Below are positions 37,901 through 44,835 of a DNA stretch of 64,000 nucleotides, piece after piece. The first letter of the stretch is position 1. Each line of letters starts with the position of its first letter. The notes beneath the pieces are model-generated. The model saw only the letters and a program-made list of their open reading frames with translations. It was not told where the DNA came from and ran no database searches. The DNA is from JAWPMT01 sp965267435. Its GTDB lineage: Bacteria > Bacteroidota > Bacteroidia > Cytophagales > Cyclobacteriaceae. The stretch lies in assembly GCA_965267435.1 (NCBI GenBank), contig OZ253960.1, forward strand, positions 310,001-374,000. Direction: 5' to 3'. A program made the position numbers and the translations under genes.

Positions 37901-38296
37901 AACCTTGGTACATCACTGTCTTTCAGTGTGATTCCAAATGGTGGCAATGCCACCACGGAAGTGATGAAGGTAGACGGGGATGGAGTTACTCTTTCTGGCA
38001 ATCTGGTGTCTAAGCCCCACATTGAAACAGAATTCTCAGCACCTCCTACCTCGCGTATCGTGAAGTATAATGGTCCTGCAAACTTCTACAACAACATACC
38101 TGGCGGGAAGGATGGCCAAGAGCTGATCATCATGAATATCAGTGGCAACAACGTTACGTTTGAAGACCTACCAGCGGGCAACCTGCAGTTGCAGGGTGCC
38201 GGAAATCTAGTACTCACTCCAGCTTCGACGCTTCACCTCGTTTACAGTGTCGACTTAAATCTTTGGTTGGAACTGTCGCGATCAATAAATCAATAG
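28916..38296 (+). CDS. Giant secreted repeat protein (tail-fibre/YadA-head-like adhesin candidate)
   Basis: The 3126-residue product has an N-terminal signal peptide (KTLVLSLCLIVVEAFSQ) followed by the AVLHL...GLMLPKLT region common to Bacteroidota surface proteins. Degenerate VQGAIDEL/DVQAAI units, typical of phage tail-fibre-like proteins, fill about 90-700. Then come five 44-residue repeats (719-938), eight more (1136-1487) and eight 61-residue repeats (1523-2010). Three YadA-head-like segments with G-x-x-A/I-G-x-x-A patterns lie near 2140-2270, 2415-2540 and 2700-2830. No T9SS sorting tail is recognised at the end (LNLWLELSRSINQ). I chose ATG 28916, directly at the signal peptide, over 28883. 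The type-B-tailed gene follows 4 bp later. Probably surface-exposed adhesion. Confidence 0.85.
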   Translation: MERFFPTFRKTLVLSLCLIVVEAFSQEFSAGINTESPNPNAVLHLVSPNGNQGLMLPKLTNGQRSAMALTQNDNGLLVYDADDNVMYYWLNTGWRRFSTRDELVLELVNNQLSIQNGNAIDLSDYLDNTDDQTANEVAFDNTNTNYTSTTVQGALGEIYSILVGADLTDDQTAGDVPYDNATSGLAASDLQGAVDEISANMTAAGLTDDQQAVEVPYDNATSGLVAADVQGAIDELASGGIADGSAERTDLISLSGVPANSTHFGTAFTGTTIGNNASIFGALQQLETAVESMDPTATADLNTLTGVPANSTHFGTTFTGTTIGNNATVASALQNLETELESLTALDIPDLHLLTGVPANSKNFGNMFTGATIGNNATVASALQDLETAVEAVSVGADDQTLSLAGTTLSIVDGNSVDLATINTDNQNAASVPFTPDAGLTSTDVQAAILEVQGNIGASSGDMLQATYDVNTDGTVDNAATVGGLTVQTAVPAGAVFTDNQAASAVPVTPAGNLAATDVQAALVELQTDIDGATGDMQQSTYDVNLDGTVDDAATVGGLTVQTAVPAGAVFTDNQSAAGVPVTPSGNLSSTDVQSALTELQTDIDGIAVTDTDDQTLSFDGANLTISEGNTIDISTVDTNTQLDEATVDSYVSNNGYLTTESQNAAAVPFTPDAGLSSTDVQAAILEVQGNIGAESDPTVPASIKDGIDWTEVSGKPVNIDTDATDDLALTTNPAAGDVSGNFSTGLTVDNVAWANVSGVPVNLDTDATDDLALTTNPAAGDVSGNFSTGLTVDNVAWANVSGVPVNLDTDATDDLALTTNPAAGDVSGNFSTGLTVDNVAWANVSGVPVNLDTDATDDLALTTNPAAGDVSGNFSTGLTVDNVAWANVSGVPVNLDTDATDDLTTTTNPAAGDVSGNFSTGLTVDNVAWANVTGVPVNLDTDATDDVATSSAPAAGDISGNYSTGFAITAGVIENADVAAGAAIAGTKIDPDFGAQQIVAQSIDIGPGVANIDNLGNGGISNNLTVGNNLSVSGTINANANIDIGPGNMSIDNSGNVATSGAVSAASFTGDGSGLTGVTATIAANSITSTELSANAVSTTELAANSVTTNEIVDGTISNADIADVDVSKITGAPNLDTDATDDLTTTTNPAAGDVSGNFSTGLTVDNVAWANVTGVPVNLDTDATDDLTTTTNPAAGDVSGNFSTGLTVDNVAWANVTGVPVNLDTDATDDLTTTTNPAAGDVSGNFSTGLTVDNVAWANVTGVPVNLDTDATDDLTTTTNPAAGDVSGNFSTGLTVDNVAWANVTGVPVNLDTDATDDLTTTTNPAAGDVSGNFSTGLTVDNVAWANVTGVPVNLDTDATDDLTTTTNPAAGDVSGNFSTGLTVDNVAWANVTGVPVNLDTDATDDLTTTTNPAAGDVSGNFSTGLTVDNVAWANVTGVPVNLDTDATDDLTITTNPAAGDVSGNFSTGLTVDNVAWANLTGVPVNLDTDASDDFDGDFNSLTNIPLDLADGDDLGTDDQGAFEVPFNNATSGMTATDVQGAIDELDGRVDVSTVPTPSIGIDDYRVLKADNTGTYFWQDQDATSVGYNNGTSGLASTDIQGAIDELDGIVDVSTVPAPSIGIDDYKVLKADNAGTYYWQDQDATSVGYNNGTSGLASTDIQGAIDELDGIVDVSTVPAPSIGIDDYRVLKADNAGTYYWQDQDATSVGYNNGTSGLASTDIQGAIDELDGIVDVSTVPTPSIGIDDYKVLKADNAGTYYWQDQDATSVGYNNGTSGLASTDIQGAIDELDGIVDVSTVPTPSIGIDDYRVLKADNAGTYYWQDQDATSVGYNNGTSGLASTDIQGAIDELDGIVDVSTVPTPSIGIDDYRVLKADNAGTYYWQDQDATSVGYNNGTSGLASTDIQGAIDELDGIVDVSTVPAPSIGIDDYRVLKADNAGTYYWQDQDATSVGYNNVTSGLASTDIQGAIDELDGIVEVSTVPAPSIGVDDYKVLKADNAGTYAWEAQSATHTAFDDTDLLVAATNVQQAVVTVDARTDSLRKFIGTVAPATAYSTFPGTIIGDNSTIKDAFQDLELATDSLVDLTGVPPTSRDLGFFTGSILESDLDIKQAFQALADTIQTRSSSPGGESFAYDDQQFNQFIGPDAGDSTAISGMDNLLVGGRANVLETGFGNTIVGQDANVNSSTTSRGTAVGYNAIVHADTATAIGNGAEAFGYGSVALGSSARVTSGAYNAVAIGSRTRAVNPQTIVLGDGVTSPAYRVGIGTNDPRTDLQIGDNFGLFHYYNSGEGIDAQVIAENVYNNGENLFRREGQLTSAVILEDGNFDIMSFGTGAANSLINLTTDVQPLFELDSIGDAELRGSLRLGSYQGVGGEKPGMMQWNGGTIEVYNGSTWNPLGGGAAGGDSIYTDSNFNQFVGDFSGDSSSISGNDNLLVGGRNSVLSSGWGNVIVGQDANVYSFSTSRGTALGYRAVVDGDTAVAVGNEAQAYSYGSIAIGSNAYVDFGAHNSVALGAGTFVDAPHTVKIGNGTNAQYQVQIGDSLNLFHYENGDIYGEFFTDKIAWDPGSNNLYMTDNGYASAFSINDGFYTFLAVNGSQGQYLNPTVDIDTAFIVTPWGDAGIAGGFFLGEMQTTPSASDEGILQYNFSSKELELWNGTVWESINGSGAPTGVEALGDFDNNYLIGFGDHDEFGANILTPSLATQNIFIGGGRSGNNVLEDGSKNIIIGSQANVMLGAMNGGVALGVASKVSGDNSIAIGHLAEARATNSIAIGYGAANDAAGAIALGDGAVTGGSAVNAVAIGSSTFAPNANTIILGDGTNSFFDVGIGVNSPTQKLDVNGNIQSRGVIVGSYDGTIATAPLGAMYFDGSTVQLRTSGGWLPITDGGLITELFDDNNNLIVGPVPPPESLPGGAYQLGVTGEGANKPFLTASGFGTIPEVRLSRTNGTQALPSEIQSGNVLGEMVFTGLDGGGAYPIAGAIRASATENWGPGTNLGTSLSFSVIPNGGNATTEVMKVDGDGVTLSGNLVSKPHIETEFSAPPTSRIVKYNGPANFYNNIPGGKDGQELIIMNISGNNVTFEDLPAGNLQLQGAGNLVLTPASTLHLVYSVDLNLWLELSRSINQ
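31070..31729 (+). repeat. Five tandem 132-bp coding repeats
   Basis: Five consecutive in-frame units of exactly 132 bp encode a 44-residue repeat (NLDTDATDDLALTTNPAAGD then VSGNFSTGLTVDNVAWANVS and GVPV). The GTGTCGGG/TCTGG landmark recurs at 31130, 31262, 31394, 31526 and 31658. The first four units carry ALTT and the fifth TTTT. A degenerate sixth unit follows to about 31830. Copies differ mostly at synonymous sites. Confidence 0.95.
32321..33376 (+). repeat. Eight tandem 132-bp coding repeats
   Basis: Eight in-frame 132-bp units of the same family as 31070-31729 (NLDTDATDDLTTTTNPAAGD ... ANVTGVPV) recur without any length drift from 32321 to 33376. Several neighbouring units are nearly identical in DNA, indicating recent duplication or gene conversion. 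The last unit has TITT and ANLTG variants. Confidence 0.95.
33482..34945 (+). repeat. Eight tandem 183-bp coding repeats (one diverged, seven near-identical)
   Basis: Units of 183 bp encode 61 residues (DATSVGYNNGTSGLASTDIQ, then GAIDELDGIVDVSTVP, then a GIDDYKVLKADNAGTYYWQ end). The first unit, 33482-33664, is diverged; the next seven, 33665-34945, differ at only a few bases each (for example K/R before VLKAD and A/T in VPAPS/VPTPS). The near-identity makes this stretch prone to recombination and to assembly collapse. Confidence 0.95.
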
Positions 38297-38300
38297 GAGT

Positions 38301-39557
38301 ATGAGATATCTGCTGTTAATGTCACTTTTTTTGGTCGGCCAGGTTCTATTGGGTCAGTCATTTAAGCTGGGGGGTGCGGCATCGCTCTCGATAGGAAACA
38401 ACACGACCTTTTTCGCGGGAGGAGATGCTTCCTTCGACGGGGAACTCATCAATGACGGAAAGGCCGTCTTCAATAGCGACGTAGACTTCAAAAAGAACCA
38501 GGAGACTGGCGGCATCAAGTTCGTAGGTCCAGGTCAACAGCGAATGCTAGGTGATTCTCTTACCATCGCCAGTATGGAGGTGGACAAGAGCGAAAAGCTG
38601 TTGATGGAGACCGTTTGGTCAGAGGTTGTTGGTGCTTTAGACATTGTAAATGGTGTGATCGAGACAGACAGCTCTTCGTTGTTCCTGGTGACAGGTAGCC
38701 CAACACCTGACCGTAATGGTTTTGTCGAGGGACCTTTCTTCGGAATTGTTGGTCAGAACAAGATCACTTTTCCGGTTGGTATCAACGGGTTCAAGAATCA
38801 CCTGATTGTTTCCAATGTGGAGCCTGAGACCGTATTGAGGGTCGAATGCATTAGGCCCGATCCGGATATGTTGCAACCTACGGAGGATATGATCGGGGTT
38901 GCCGATGAAGTGATGTGGGTTGTAAGAGCGGTGGGATCTGGCCGTTTATCCGGTGGACGTGTCGATCTCAGTGGCAAGAGTCAGGGGTCACTGGCCAATG
39001 CCACTATATCCCTGGATTTTTCCGGTGTGGATTTTGAAAATATGCCCAATGCAAACACCATTCGTGCTGAGGAGTACGATCCAGCTATCGTGCAATACAC
39101 GATGGCCGACTCCTCATTCTCCATATTGCCCACAAGTGATATGTTCGATACAGACGAGCGAACCTACGGCGTCATCGAAAGTAATCGCATTGTAGAAGTA
39201 GGCGCCGAACCCCTCATGCTGGGAGTAGCTTATATCCCTGTACAGCTTCGACCCACATTCTTTGTGCCGACAGCTTTTGCGCCGAATGGAGCATATGAGG
39301 ACAATCATGTATTCAGACCTTACTTTGCCGGTGCTACGGTGGAATCACTGGTCTTCAGTGTTTTCGATTCTTTTAATGCAGAGGTGTATCGCTTCTCGCA
39401 AACCGGGGGAGGTATCGATCTGGATATGGCAGCCTGGGATGGCACCCTGAATACAGGTTTGGAAGCACCTGAAGGACTTTACTATTACGCAGTTTCACTA
39501 GCAGCAGATGACGGCAATCAATACCAGAAAAGCGGAACCGTATTGCTCGTGAAGTAA
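38301..39557 (+). CDS. Secreted protein with gliding-motility-associated (type B) T9SS C-terminal domain
   Basis: The 418-residue product has a signal peptide (LLLMSLFLVGQVLLGQS), a beta-rich middle part, and from about residue 320 a CHU_C/type-B sorting domain. That domain begins FVPTAFAPNG and ends GLEAPEGLYYYAVSLAADDG, then SGTVLLVK. Such domains direct export across the outer membrane by the type IX system and normally need a PorP/SprF partner, which is encoded 17 bp downstream. The stop of the giant gene lies 4 bp upstream, so the three genes form one operon. It may anchor or present the giant protein. Confidence 0.88.
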   Translation: MRYLLLMSLFLVGQVLLGQSFKLGGAASLSIGNNTTFFAGGDASFDGELINDGKAVFNSDVDFKKNQETGGIKFVGPGQQRMLGDSLTIASMEVDKSEKLLMETVWSEVVGALDIVNGVIETDSSSLFLVTGSPTPDRNGFVEGPFFGIVGQNKITFPVGINGFKNHLIVSNVEPETVLRVECIRPDPDMLQPTEDMIGVADEVMWVVRAVGSGRLSGGRVDLSGKSQGSLANATISLDFSGVDFENMPNANTIRAEEYDPAIVQYTMADSSFSILPTSDMFDTDERTYGVIESNRIVEVGAEPLMLGVAYIPVQLRPTFFVPTAFAPNGAYEDNHVFRPYFAGATVESLVFSVFDSFNAEVYRFSQTGGGIDLDMAAWDGTLNTGLEAPEGLYYYAVSLAADDGNQYQKSGTVLLVK

Positions 39558-39573
39558 AAACATAACCAGCACA

Positions 39574-40623
39574 ATGAGGAGCCAGCACATCATTACATGC
39601 CTTTTATGTCTACTTTCCCTGTCATCGGTAGGGCAGGAGGGGCAGTTTTCACAATATTTCGCTAGTGCGACGTTGACGAACCCGGCTTTCATCGGTGTGC
39701 AACCGACGCTGTCGTTCAACTCCAACTACAAACGATCCGGGAGCGATTCCCAACAGACCTTCTTTGAGTTGATGCAGGCGACCTTGTCAGTGCCTTTTCG
39801 AAAGCAAAATAGTCGCGCCTACCAGATTGGGGGTGCAGGTGTAACCTTCTTCAGCGAGAAGCGAGGGTTAGGAGGCAGCTACCAGGCCCAGAAAGTTTTG
39901 CTTGCCGGTGCCTACAGGCTAAAGCTGTCGAAACTTAGTAATCAGTTTCTCATCTTTGGATTGCAGGGCGGAGTAGCCCTCAATCGAATTTCCGGAGATG
40001 GCCTTCAGTGGGGATCTCAATACAACCGATACATTGGTTTTGACAATACGCTCCCGAATGAGGTCATTACTTCAGAGCCGATTTTTTACCCAATAGTCAA
40101 CTTTGGTTTGATCTATACCTTTTTTGACAACGAAGACTATTATGTACGTGACCACAGCTTTCAAATTGGCATTGCAGTAGACAATCTCAATGAGCCCAAG
40201 ATCTCCTCTGAGACCCTGGGTGATGCCAACAAGACCATGCTATATAAGATTTTTGGCTCTGCCCAGATCGAGATGACACCAAGAACAGGTCTTCATCCAT
40301 CACTCTACGCGCTATACTCTCAGGGTAGCTATCAGGTCAATGCGGGCATGTACGTCTCCAACTTTATCTCCAGCGCCCGGTCCAAAACGGCCATCGTTTT
40401 ACAGGCCGGGGCCTGGTATCGACTCAATGACTCAGTAATCCTGCTTGCCGGATTTGAGGTGCAAAACTTCAGAATAGGGGCGAGTTATGATCTTAACACT
40501 ACCTCCTCATTGGATATTAATGATGCTTTGATCGCTCAGAACCCCTCCTACGAGGTGTCTATTACTTATAACCTCAATTTCTCAAGCGACTATTTGAGAG
40601 GAGTTTCGAGTCCTATCTTCTAA
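39574..40623 (+). CDS. PorP/SprF-family type IX secretion outer-membrane protein
   Basis: The 349-residue protein starts with a signal peptide (IITCLLCLLSLSSVGQE). The characteristic PorP/SprF opening follows: G-Q-F-S-Q-Y-F-A-S-A-T-L-T-N-P-A-F, then SFNSNYKRSG. The rest alternates short beta strands with loops (VTFFSEKRGLGGS, FGLQGGVALNRIS, GIAVDNLNEP), fitting an outer-membrane barrel. Family members such as SprF are needed for secretion or surface attachment of a neighbouring type-B-tailed protein, here the product of the gene just upstream. Confidence 0.93.
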   Translation: MRSQHIITCLLCLLSLSSVGQEGQFSQYFASATLTNPAFIGVQPTLSFNSNYKRSGSDSQQTFFELMQATLSVPFRKQNSRAYQIGGAGVTFFSEKRGLGGSYQAQKVLLAGAYRLKLSKLSNQFLIFGLQGGVALNRISGDGLQWGSQYNRYIGFDNTLPNEVITSEPIFYPIVNFGLIYTFFDNEDYYVRDHSFQIGIAVDNLNEPKISSETLGDANKTMLYKIFGSAQIEMTPRTGLHPSLYALYSQGSYQVNAGMYVSNFISSARSKTAIVLQAGAWYRLNDSVILLAGFEVQNFRIGASYDLNTTSSLDINDALIAQNPSYEVSITYNLNFSSDYLRGVSSPIF

Positions 40624-40844
40624 TACTTCTAAAGCCAACCCGTCTGATAGGGTAATCATGGTAGCGTGATGGCTTAACCACAGCTACTTTTTTACCAGTT
40701 GGGGTTCCTTTTTACCATTTTGGCAGCTCTACGCAATTTACTCCCAACTAGAGGCAAATTTCATTCGTGAATAGTTCTACCTGCCGTCACGGGAGCCCAC
40801 CCAGGTTGGTCAGGAACTCAAGCCTACATACCTAACGATTCTGC

Positions 40845-41561
40845 ATGATGAAGATCTTTTGCTTGACTTCACTCATATCTTGCTTTGTAGCAGCGTCTCT
40901 TTACTCTCAAGTCCCTACAATTGGTGAACAATGGTTTGAAGGAAGTTTGGTCACCACAGAGTGCGACACGATAGAAGGCATGCTCTCCTACAATATGATG
41001 ACCAATGTCGTCAAGGTCAGGACCCAAGACAGGATGAATGTCTACTCAGGTTTTCAGATATTTCACTTTCGGGTCTGGGATGCTGGCGACCATAGGTGGC
41101 GACAGTTCTACAGCATTCACTACGCCATCAAAAATCACCATGCGGCACCAGCTTTGTTCGAACTCTTGTCTGAGGGGAAACTGTCCCTCCTTGCGCGAGA
41201 GAGTTGGAACAACACGGTGGCAAATGATCGACTCAATAAGCAAGGGTATTTCAAGAAGGACTACTTCTTTATTGATAGAGCCGGTAATATGGCCTATTGC
41301 CTCGGCCGGAAGTCCCAGGTACTCGACTTAATGCAAGATCATGAGTTCGAGGTCCGTCGATACATTAGGGAGCTCCATCTGGACGACTTCAGGAAAGAAA
41401 GGCATTTGCGAATGGTGACTACATTTTACAATAAACTAGTCTTCCGGGAAGAATCCAAACAACAAAAAGGCGAGCCGCTGGCGCAAACTTCCCCCATGGG
41501 TGATCTAATTTTGGGTGCCACCAAACAAGGCACTCAAACATGGAGCAGGACCGACCTCTAA
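40845..41561 (+). CDS. Secreted protein of unknown function
   Basis: The 238-residue product has a signal peptide (IFCLTSLISCFVAASLYSQ). Its body starts with a pattern seen in uncharacterised Bacteroidota exported proteins (GSLVTTECDTIEGMLSYN), then is rich in aromatic and basic residues. No catalytic motif or membrane segment is visible after the signal. It overlaps surE by 22 nt, so the two are probably co-translated, although SurE is cytoplasmic. The 221 bp upstream (40624-40844) hold weak hairpins and no gene. Confidence 0.7.
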   Translation: MMKIFCLTSLISCFVAASLYSQVPTIGEQWFEGSLVTTECDTIEGMLSYNMMTNVVKVRTQDRMNVYSGFQIFHFRVWDAGDHRWRQFYSIHYAIKNHHAAPALFELLSEGKLSLLARESWNNTVANDRLNKQGYFKKDYFFIDRAGNMAYCLGRKSQVLDLMQDHEFEVRRYIRELHLDDFRKERHLRMVTTFYNKLVFREESKQQKGEPLAQTSPMGDLILGATKQGTQTWSRTDL

Positions 41562-42316
41562 TTTTAGTCACCAATGATGATGGGATTACCTCCCGCGGTA
41601 TTAAAAAGCTCGTGGAAGTAGCCAGCACTATGGGGGATGTGCTGGTTGTAGCACCTGATAGCCCCCAGTCGGGAATGGGGCATGCCATCACAGTAGGAGA
41701 CACCTTACGGTTGCGAAAAAACAGCATCTTCGGTGACATCGAGGCGTATGAATGTAGCGGGACACCGGCGGATTGCGTGAAGCTGGCCAAGCATCAGGTG
41801 CTGAAAGACCGGAAGTTTGATTTGGTTTTGAGCGGTATCAACCACGGCAGCAACACCTCTATTAGCGTGCTCTATTCTGGGACCATGAGTGCTGCCATCG
41901 AGGGAGCCATCGAAGGCACACCTTCCATCGGGTTTTCACTTTGCGACTACAGTACACGGGCTGATATGGGACATGTCGACGAATATGTCGCAAAGATCAT
42001 TGCTGAAGCGCTGAAAAATGGTATGCCCAAAGGGACAGCCCTCAACGTGAACATTCCCCCTATTCAGAACGAGCGAATCAGGGGTATCAAGATCTGTAGG
42101 CAGGCCAATGCACGATGGGAAGAAGATTTCGATCAGCGCATTGATCCACACGGTCGCGAATATTTTTGGATGGTGGGCAATTTCATCAACCACGACAAGG
42201 GTGAAGACAACGATGAATGGGCCATTGCCAATAATTATGTGTCCATCGTTCCTTGTCAGTTTGACCTGACTGCCCATCACGCCATAAGCCTACTGAACGA
42301 CGACTGGGATATATAG
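41540..42316 (+). CDS. surE: 5'/3'-nucleotidase SurE
   Basis: SurE removes the phosphate from nucleoside 5'- and 3'-monophosphates and is linked to stationary-phase survival. The 258-residue product has the metal-binding start ILVTNDDGITSRGIKKL, the G-x-N-H-G-S-N loop (SGINHGSNTSISVLYSGTMS), and APDSPQSGMGHAIT. Length and motif order are as in the family. The gene starts inside the end of the preceding exported-protein gene, and its stop is 3 bp from that of the convergent ABC permease. Confidence 0.95.
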   Translation: MEQDRPLILVTNDDGITSRGIKKLVEVASTMGDVLVVAPDSPQSGMGHAITVGDTLRLRKNSIFGDIEAYECSGTPADCVKLAKHQVLKDRKFDLVLSGINHGSNTSISVLYSGTMSAAIEGAIEGTPSIGFSLCDYSTRADMGHVDEYVAKIIAEALKNGMPKGTALNVNIPPIQNERIRGIKICRQANARWEEDFDQRIDPHGREYFWMVGNFINHDKGEDNDEWAIANNYVSIVPCQFDLTAHHAISLLNDDWDI

Positions 42317-42319
42317 CCT

Positions 42320-44674
42320 TTACTCCGTCTTCAACGTTTCTACGGGATTTCTTCTCGCGGCGCTGATGGTTTGCCAGGAGATGGTTATTAAACCCAGTGC
42401 AACGGTCAGTCCTCCTGCGAGGACAAACGGAACGGGGGAAATGTCTATGCGATATTCATACTCTGCCAACCACCGCGTGGCCACCAGGTAGGACACAGGA
42501 ATCGAGGCGACCAGTGAAATGAGAATGGGGAGAGTGAATCTGATGGACAGCAAGCGCGTGATGCTAGTAACTGTGGCTCCCAGGACCTTCCGAATCCCAA
42601 TCTCCTTTGTACGCCTCTGGGCGACGAATATCGAGAGACCATAGAGCCCAAGGCATGAGATGAACATCGCCAGCAAAGTAAAGACTATAATGGCCTTTGA
42701 GAGAACCTTTTCCTTCTCTACCATAGCTGCGAAATTTTCATCAAGGAAGTAATAATCCGGCGCTGAGTCCGCACCCAGCGTCGCCCACAAACCCTCGATG
42801 TCGGCAATCAATCTTTGGGATTCGCTGCTTCGAAACTTAATAGATAGGTTACGGTTGTTCTCTTTCTTCAGTGTCAGCATCGCCGGCTCGATGCTGTTCT
42901 TTAGGCTCTGATAGTTGAAGTCGGCTGTCACACCCACAATGCGATAATTTCCGTTATTTAGTGTCTTCCCAATGGGATCCTCCAATCCGAGCGCGGTCAC
43001 AGCCGCCTCCGTCAAAATAACAGCCGATGTGTCAGTAGCCAGTTCTGCGGAGAACTCTCGCCCTTCGAGTAATCTGAAGCCCAAACACTCCAGTAGATCC
43101 TCATCGCCTGGGAAGCATTGCATCCAAACCTCCTGGTCTGGTCCTGCCTCTACAGACGTGACAGTTACTGAGGAAGATGCAGGCATGCGGTCGTTGAGAC
43201 TGGCGGCTTCAACATAGGATTTGTTGATGAGCTCTTCTTTGATGAAATCAACGTGCTTCTCGACGGCCTGCAAATTGCGGAGGACCAAGACATTGTCCAC
43301 ATCGAAGCCCATATCCTTTGTTTGCAGGAATCGCAACTGCTGAAATACGAACATGGCTACTACAAGTAGAACCATCGAAATGAAAAATTGGAAAAGCACG
43401 AGACCATTTCTCAAAATGCCTTTCTCCTGGACGTCTACGTTTCCTTTCAAGACCCTCACAGCTTCAAAGCGAGTGATATAGATCGCTGGATAGATCCCCG
43501 CGATGACGCCAAGTAGAGTAACTCCCAAATACACCACGACTATCTGTTGGACATTGACCCATACGGTCTCAAGCAGTTCCAATCCTGTCAAATGCTCAAA
43601 CAGACCCAGGAAGAACTCACCAAGAACAATCGCCATGGACACCGAAAGCCAGCAAATGACGACAGCTTCTAAGACAAACTGGACAATAAGTTGTGCGCGG
43701 TGAGAGCCCAACGATTTGCGAATGCCCACTTCTCGGGCTCTGGAGGTTGATCGCGCTGTTGAGATATTGACAAAATTGATACTTGCCAGCAGGAGGATAA
43801 GGACGGCTACGCCAGCAAATACATGAACATTGGTGCCATTGCCAGTTGGGCTAGGTTCAAACTTGAGCTGCGACTTCAGGTGGATATCAGCAATGGCCAT
43901 TGGGTGAAAGATGTACATCCCGCTTTCCTGAAAAGCCTCAAATGTTTCGTTAGGTGCCAGCAGCGTTCTTATCTCCTCAAGTTGGTCATTTAGCATTTCT
44001 GCCAACCGTTTCTCGGCGTCGCCGTGATTGATTACCGCATAGATGTAGCTGGAGGCGGACGTCCAGCTGGTAGGAGGTGTGCTGGTCTCATGCGAGATCC
44101 AAATGTCAGATGCCATGTGGGAAGGTGCAGACGCGTCCACTACTCCTGTGATGGTGTAAGGCCTGTCGTCATCTTTGATAAATACGATCTTACCGATAAC
44201 ATCCACCGTCCCGAAGAACTGCCGGGCCATCTGTGAGGTGAGAACCATACTCCGCGGCTGGTCAAGGGATGCGGAGCGCTCGCCGGAGATAAAATGGTAG
44301 GAGAAAACGTCAAAGAATGCTGGATCACTGGCGAAGACTCTATCGGCTACGTACTCCTCATTGTCGATGATCAGGGTCCGACTGCCAATAGGGTCAAGGC
44401 CTACTACGTATTTGACGTCTGCGTATCCGCTAAGCTTTTCCTTCAGCATCTTCGGACCTACGGCCATGTCACCAACGTTGAAGAAGTTGACACCGATTCG
44501 GAAGACCTTCTCGTGATCGGCAAAGTGCCGGTCGTAGCTATATTCCTGGTACACCCACAATCCTATGACAAGCGTACAGGCCAACCCCACGGTAAGTCCG
44601 AACACATTGACAAGGGAATAGGACAGGTTTCTCCGCAGATTGCGGAAAGAGACGATGAAATAGTTTTTGAGCAT
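42320..44674 (-). CDS. ABC transporter permease (MacB/FtsX type)
   Basis: The 784-residue permease has the Bacteroidota two-module layout: a transmembrane helix near 20-42 after the FRNLRRNLSYSLVNVFGL start, a periplasmic MacB_PCD domain, and FtsX helices around 285-420 (FAGVAVLILLLASINFVNI, ARSTSRAREVGIRKSLGSHR). A second periplasmic domain and a final FtsX block follow (GLYGLSIFVAQRRTKEIGIR, LGATVTSITRLL). It ends ISAARRNPVETLKTE. The EIGIRK coupling helices that contact an ATPase are intact, but no ATPase gene lies beside it. A paralogue is encoded at 47375. Substrates of this group (peptides, lipids, envelope stress products) vary. Confidence 0.93.
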   Translation of the reverse strand: MLKNYFIVSFRNLRRNLSYSLVNVFGLTVGLACTLVIGLWVYQEYSYDRHFADHEKVFRIGVNFFNVGDMAVGPKMLKEKLSGYADVKYVVGLDPIGSRTLIIDNEEYVADRVFASDPAFFDVFSYHFISGERSASLDQPRSMVLTSQMARQFFGTVDVIGKIVFIKDDDRPYTITGVVDASAPSHMASDIWISHETSTPPTSWTSASSYIYAVINHGDAEKRLAEMLNDQLEEIRTLLAPNETFEAFQESGMYIFHPMAIADIHLKSQLKFEPSPTGNGTNVHVFAGVAVLILLLASINFVNISTARSTSRAREVGIRKSLGSHRAQLIVQFVLEAVVICWLSVSMAIVLGEFFLGLFEHLTGLELLETVWVNVQQIVVVYLGVTLLGVIAGIYPAIYITRFEAVRVLKGNVDVQEKGILRNGLVLFQFFISMVLLVVAMFVFQQLRFLQTKDMGFDVDNVLVLRNLQAVEKHVDFIKEELINKSYVEAASLNDRMPASSSVTVTSVEAGPDQEVWMQCFPGDEDLLECLGFRLLEGREFSAELATDTSAVILTEAAVTALGLEDPIGKTLNNGNYRIVGVTADFNYQSLKNSIEPAMLTLKKENNRNLSIKFRSSESQRLIADIEGLWATLGADSAPDYYFLDENFAAMVEKEKVLSKAIIVFTLLAMFISCLGLYGLSIFVAQRRTKEIGIRKVLGATVTSITRLLSIRFTLPILISLVASIPVSYLVATRWLAEYEYRIDISPVPFVLAGGLTVALGLITISWQTISAARRNPVETLKTE

Positions 44675-44835
44675 TTGTCCTCTTTTTAGGCTATGATAAA
44701 AATGATCTGATTCATTTCACCCAATTGCATGCCCAAACACTAGTGAATTTAAGGTTTTTTAGCAACAGGCGTTAACTGCCGCACGCAGCTGCACTTCGGA
44801 ATTTTCTACTATGCAGTAAGGTGTTTTCGGGTCAT

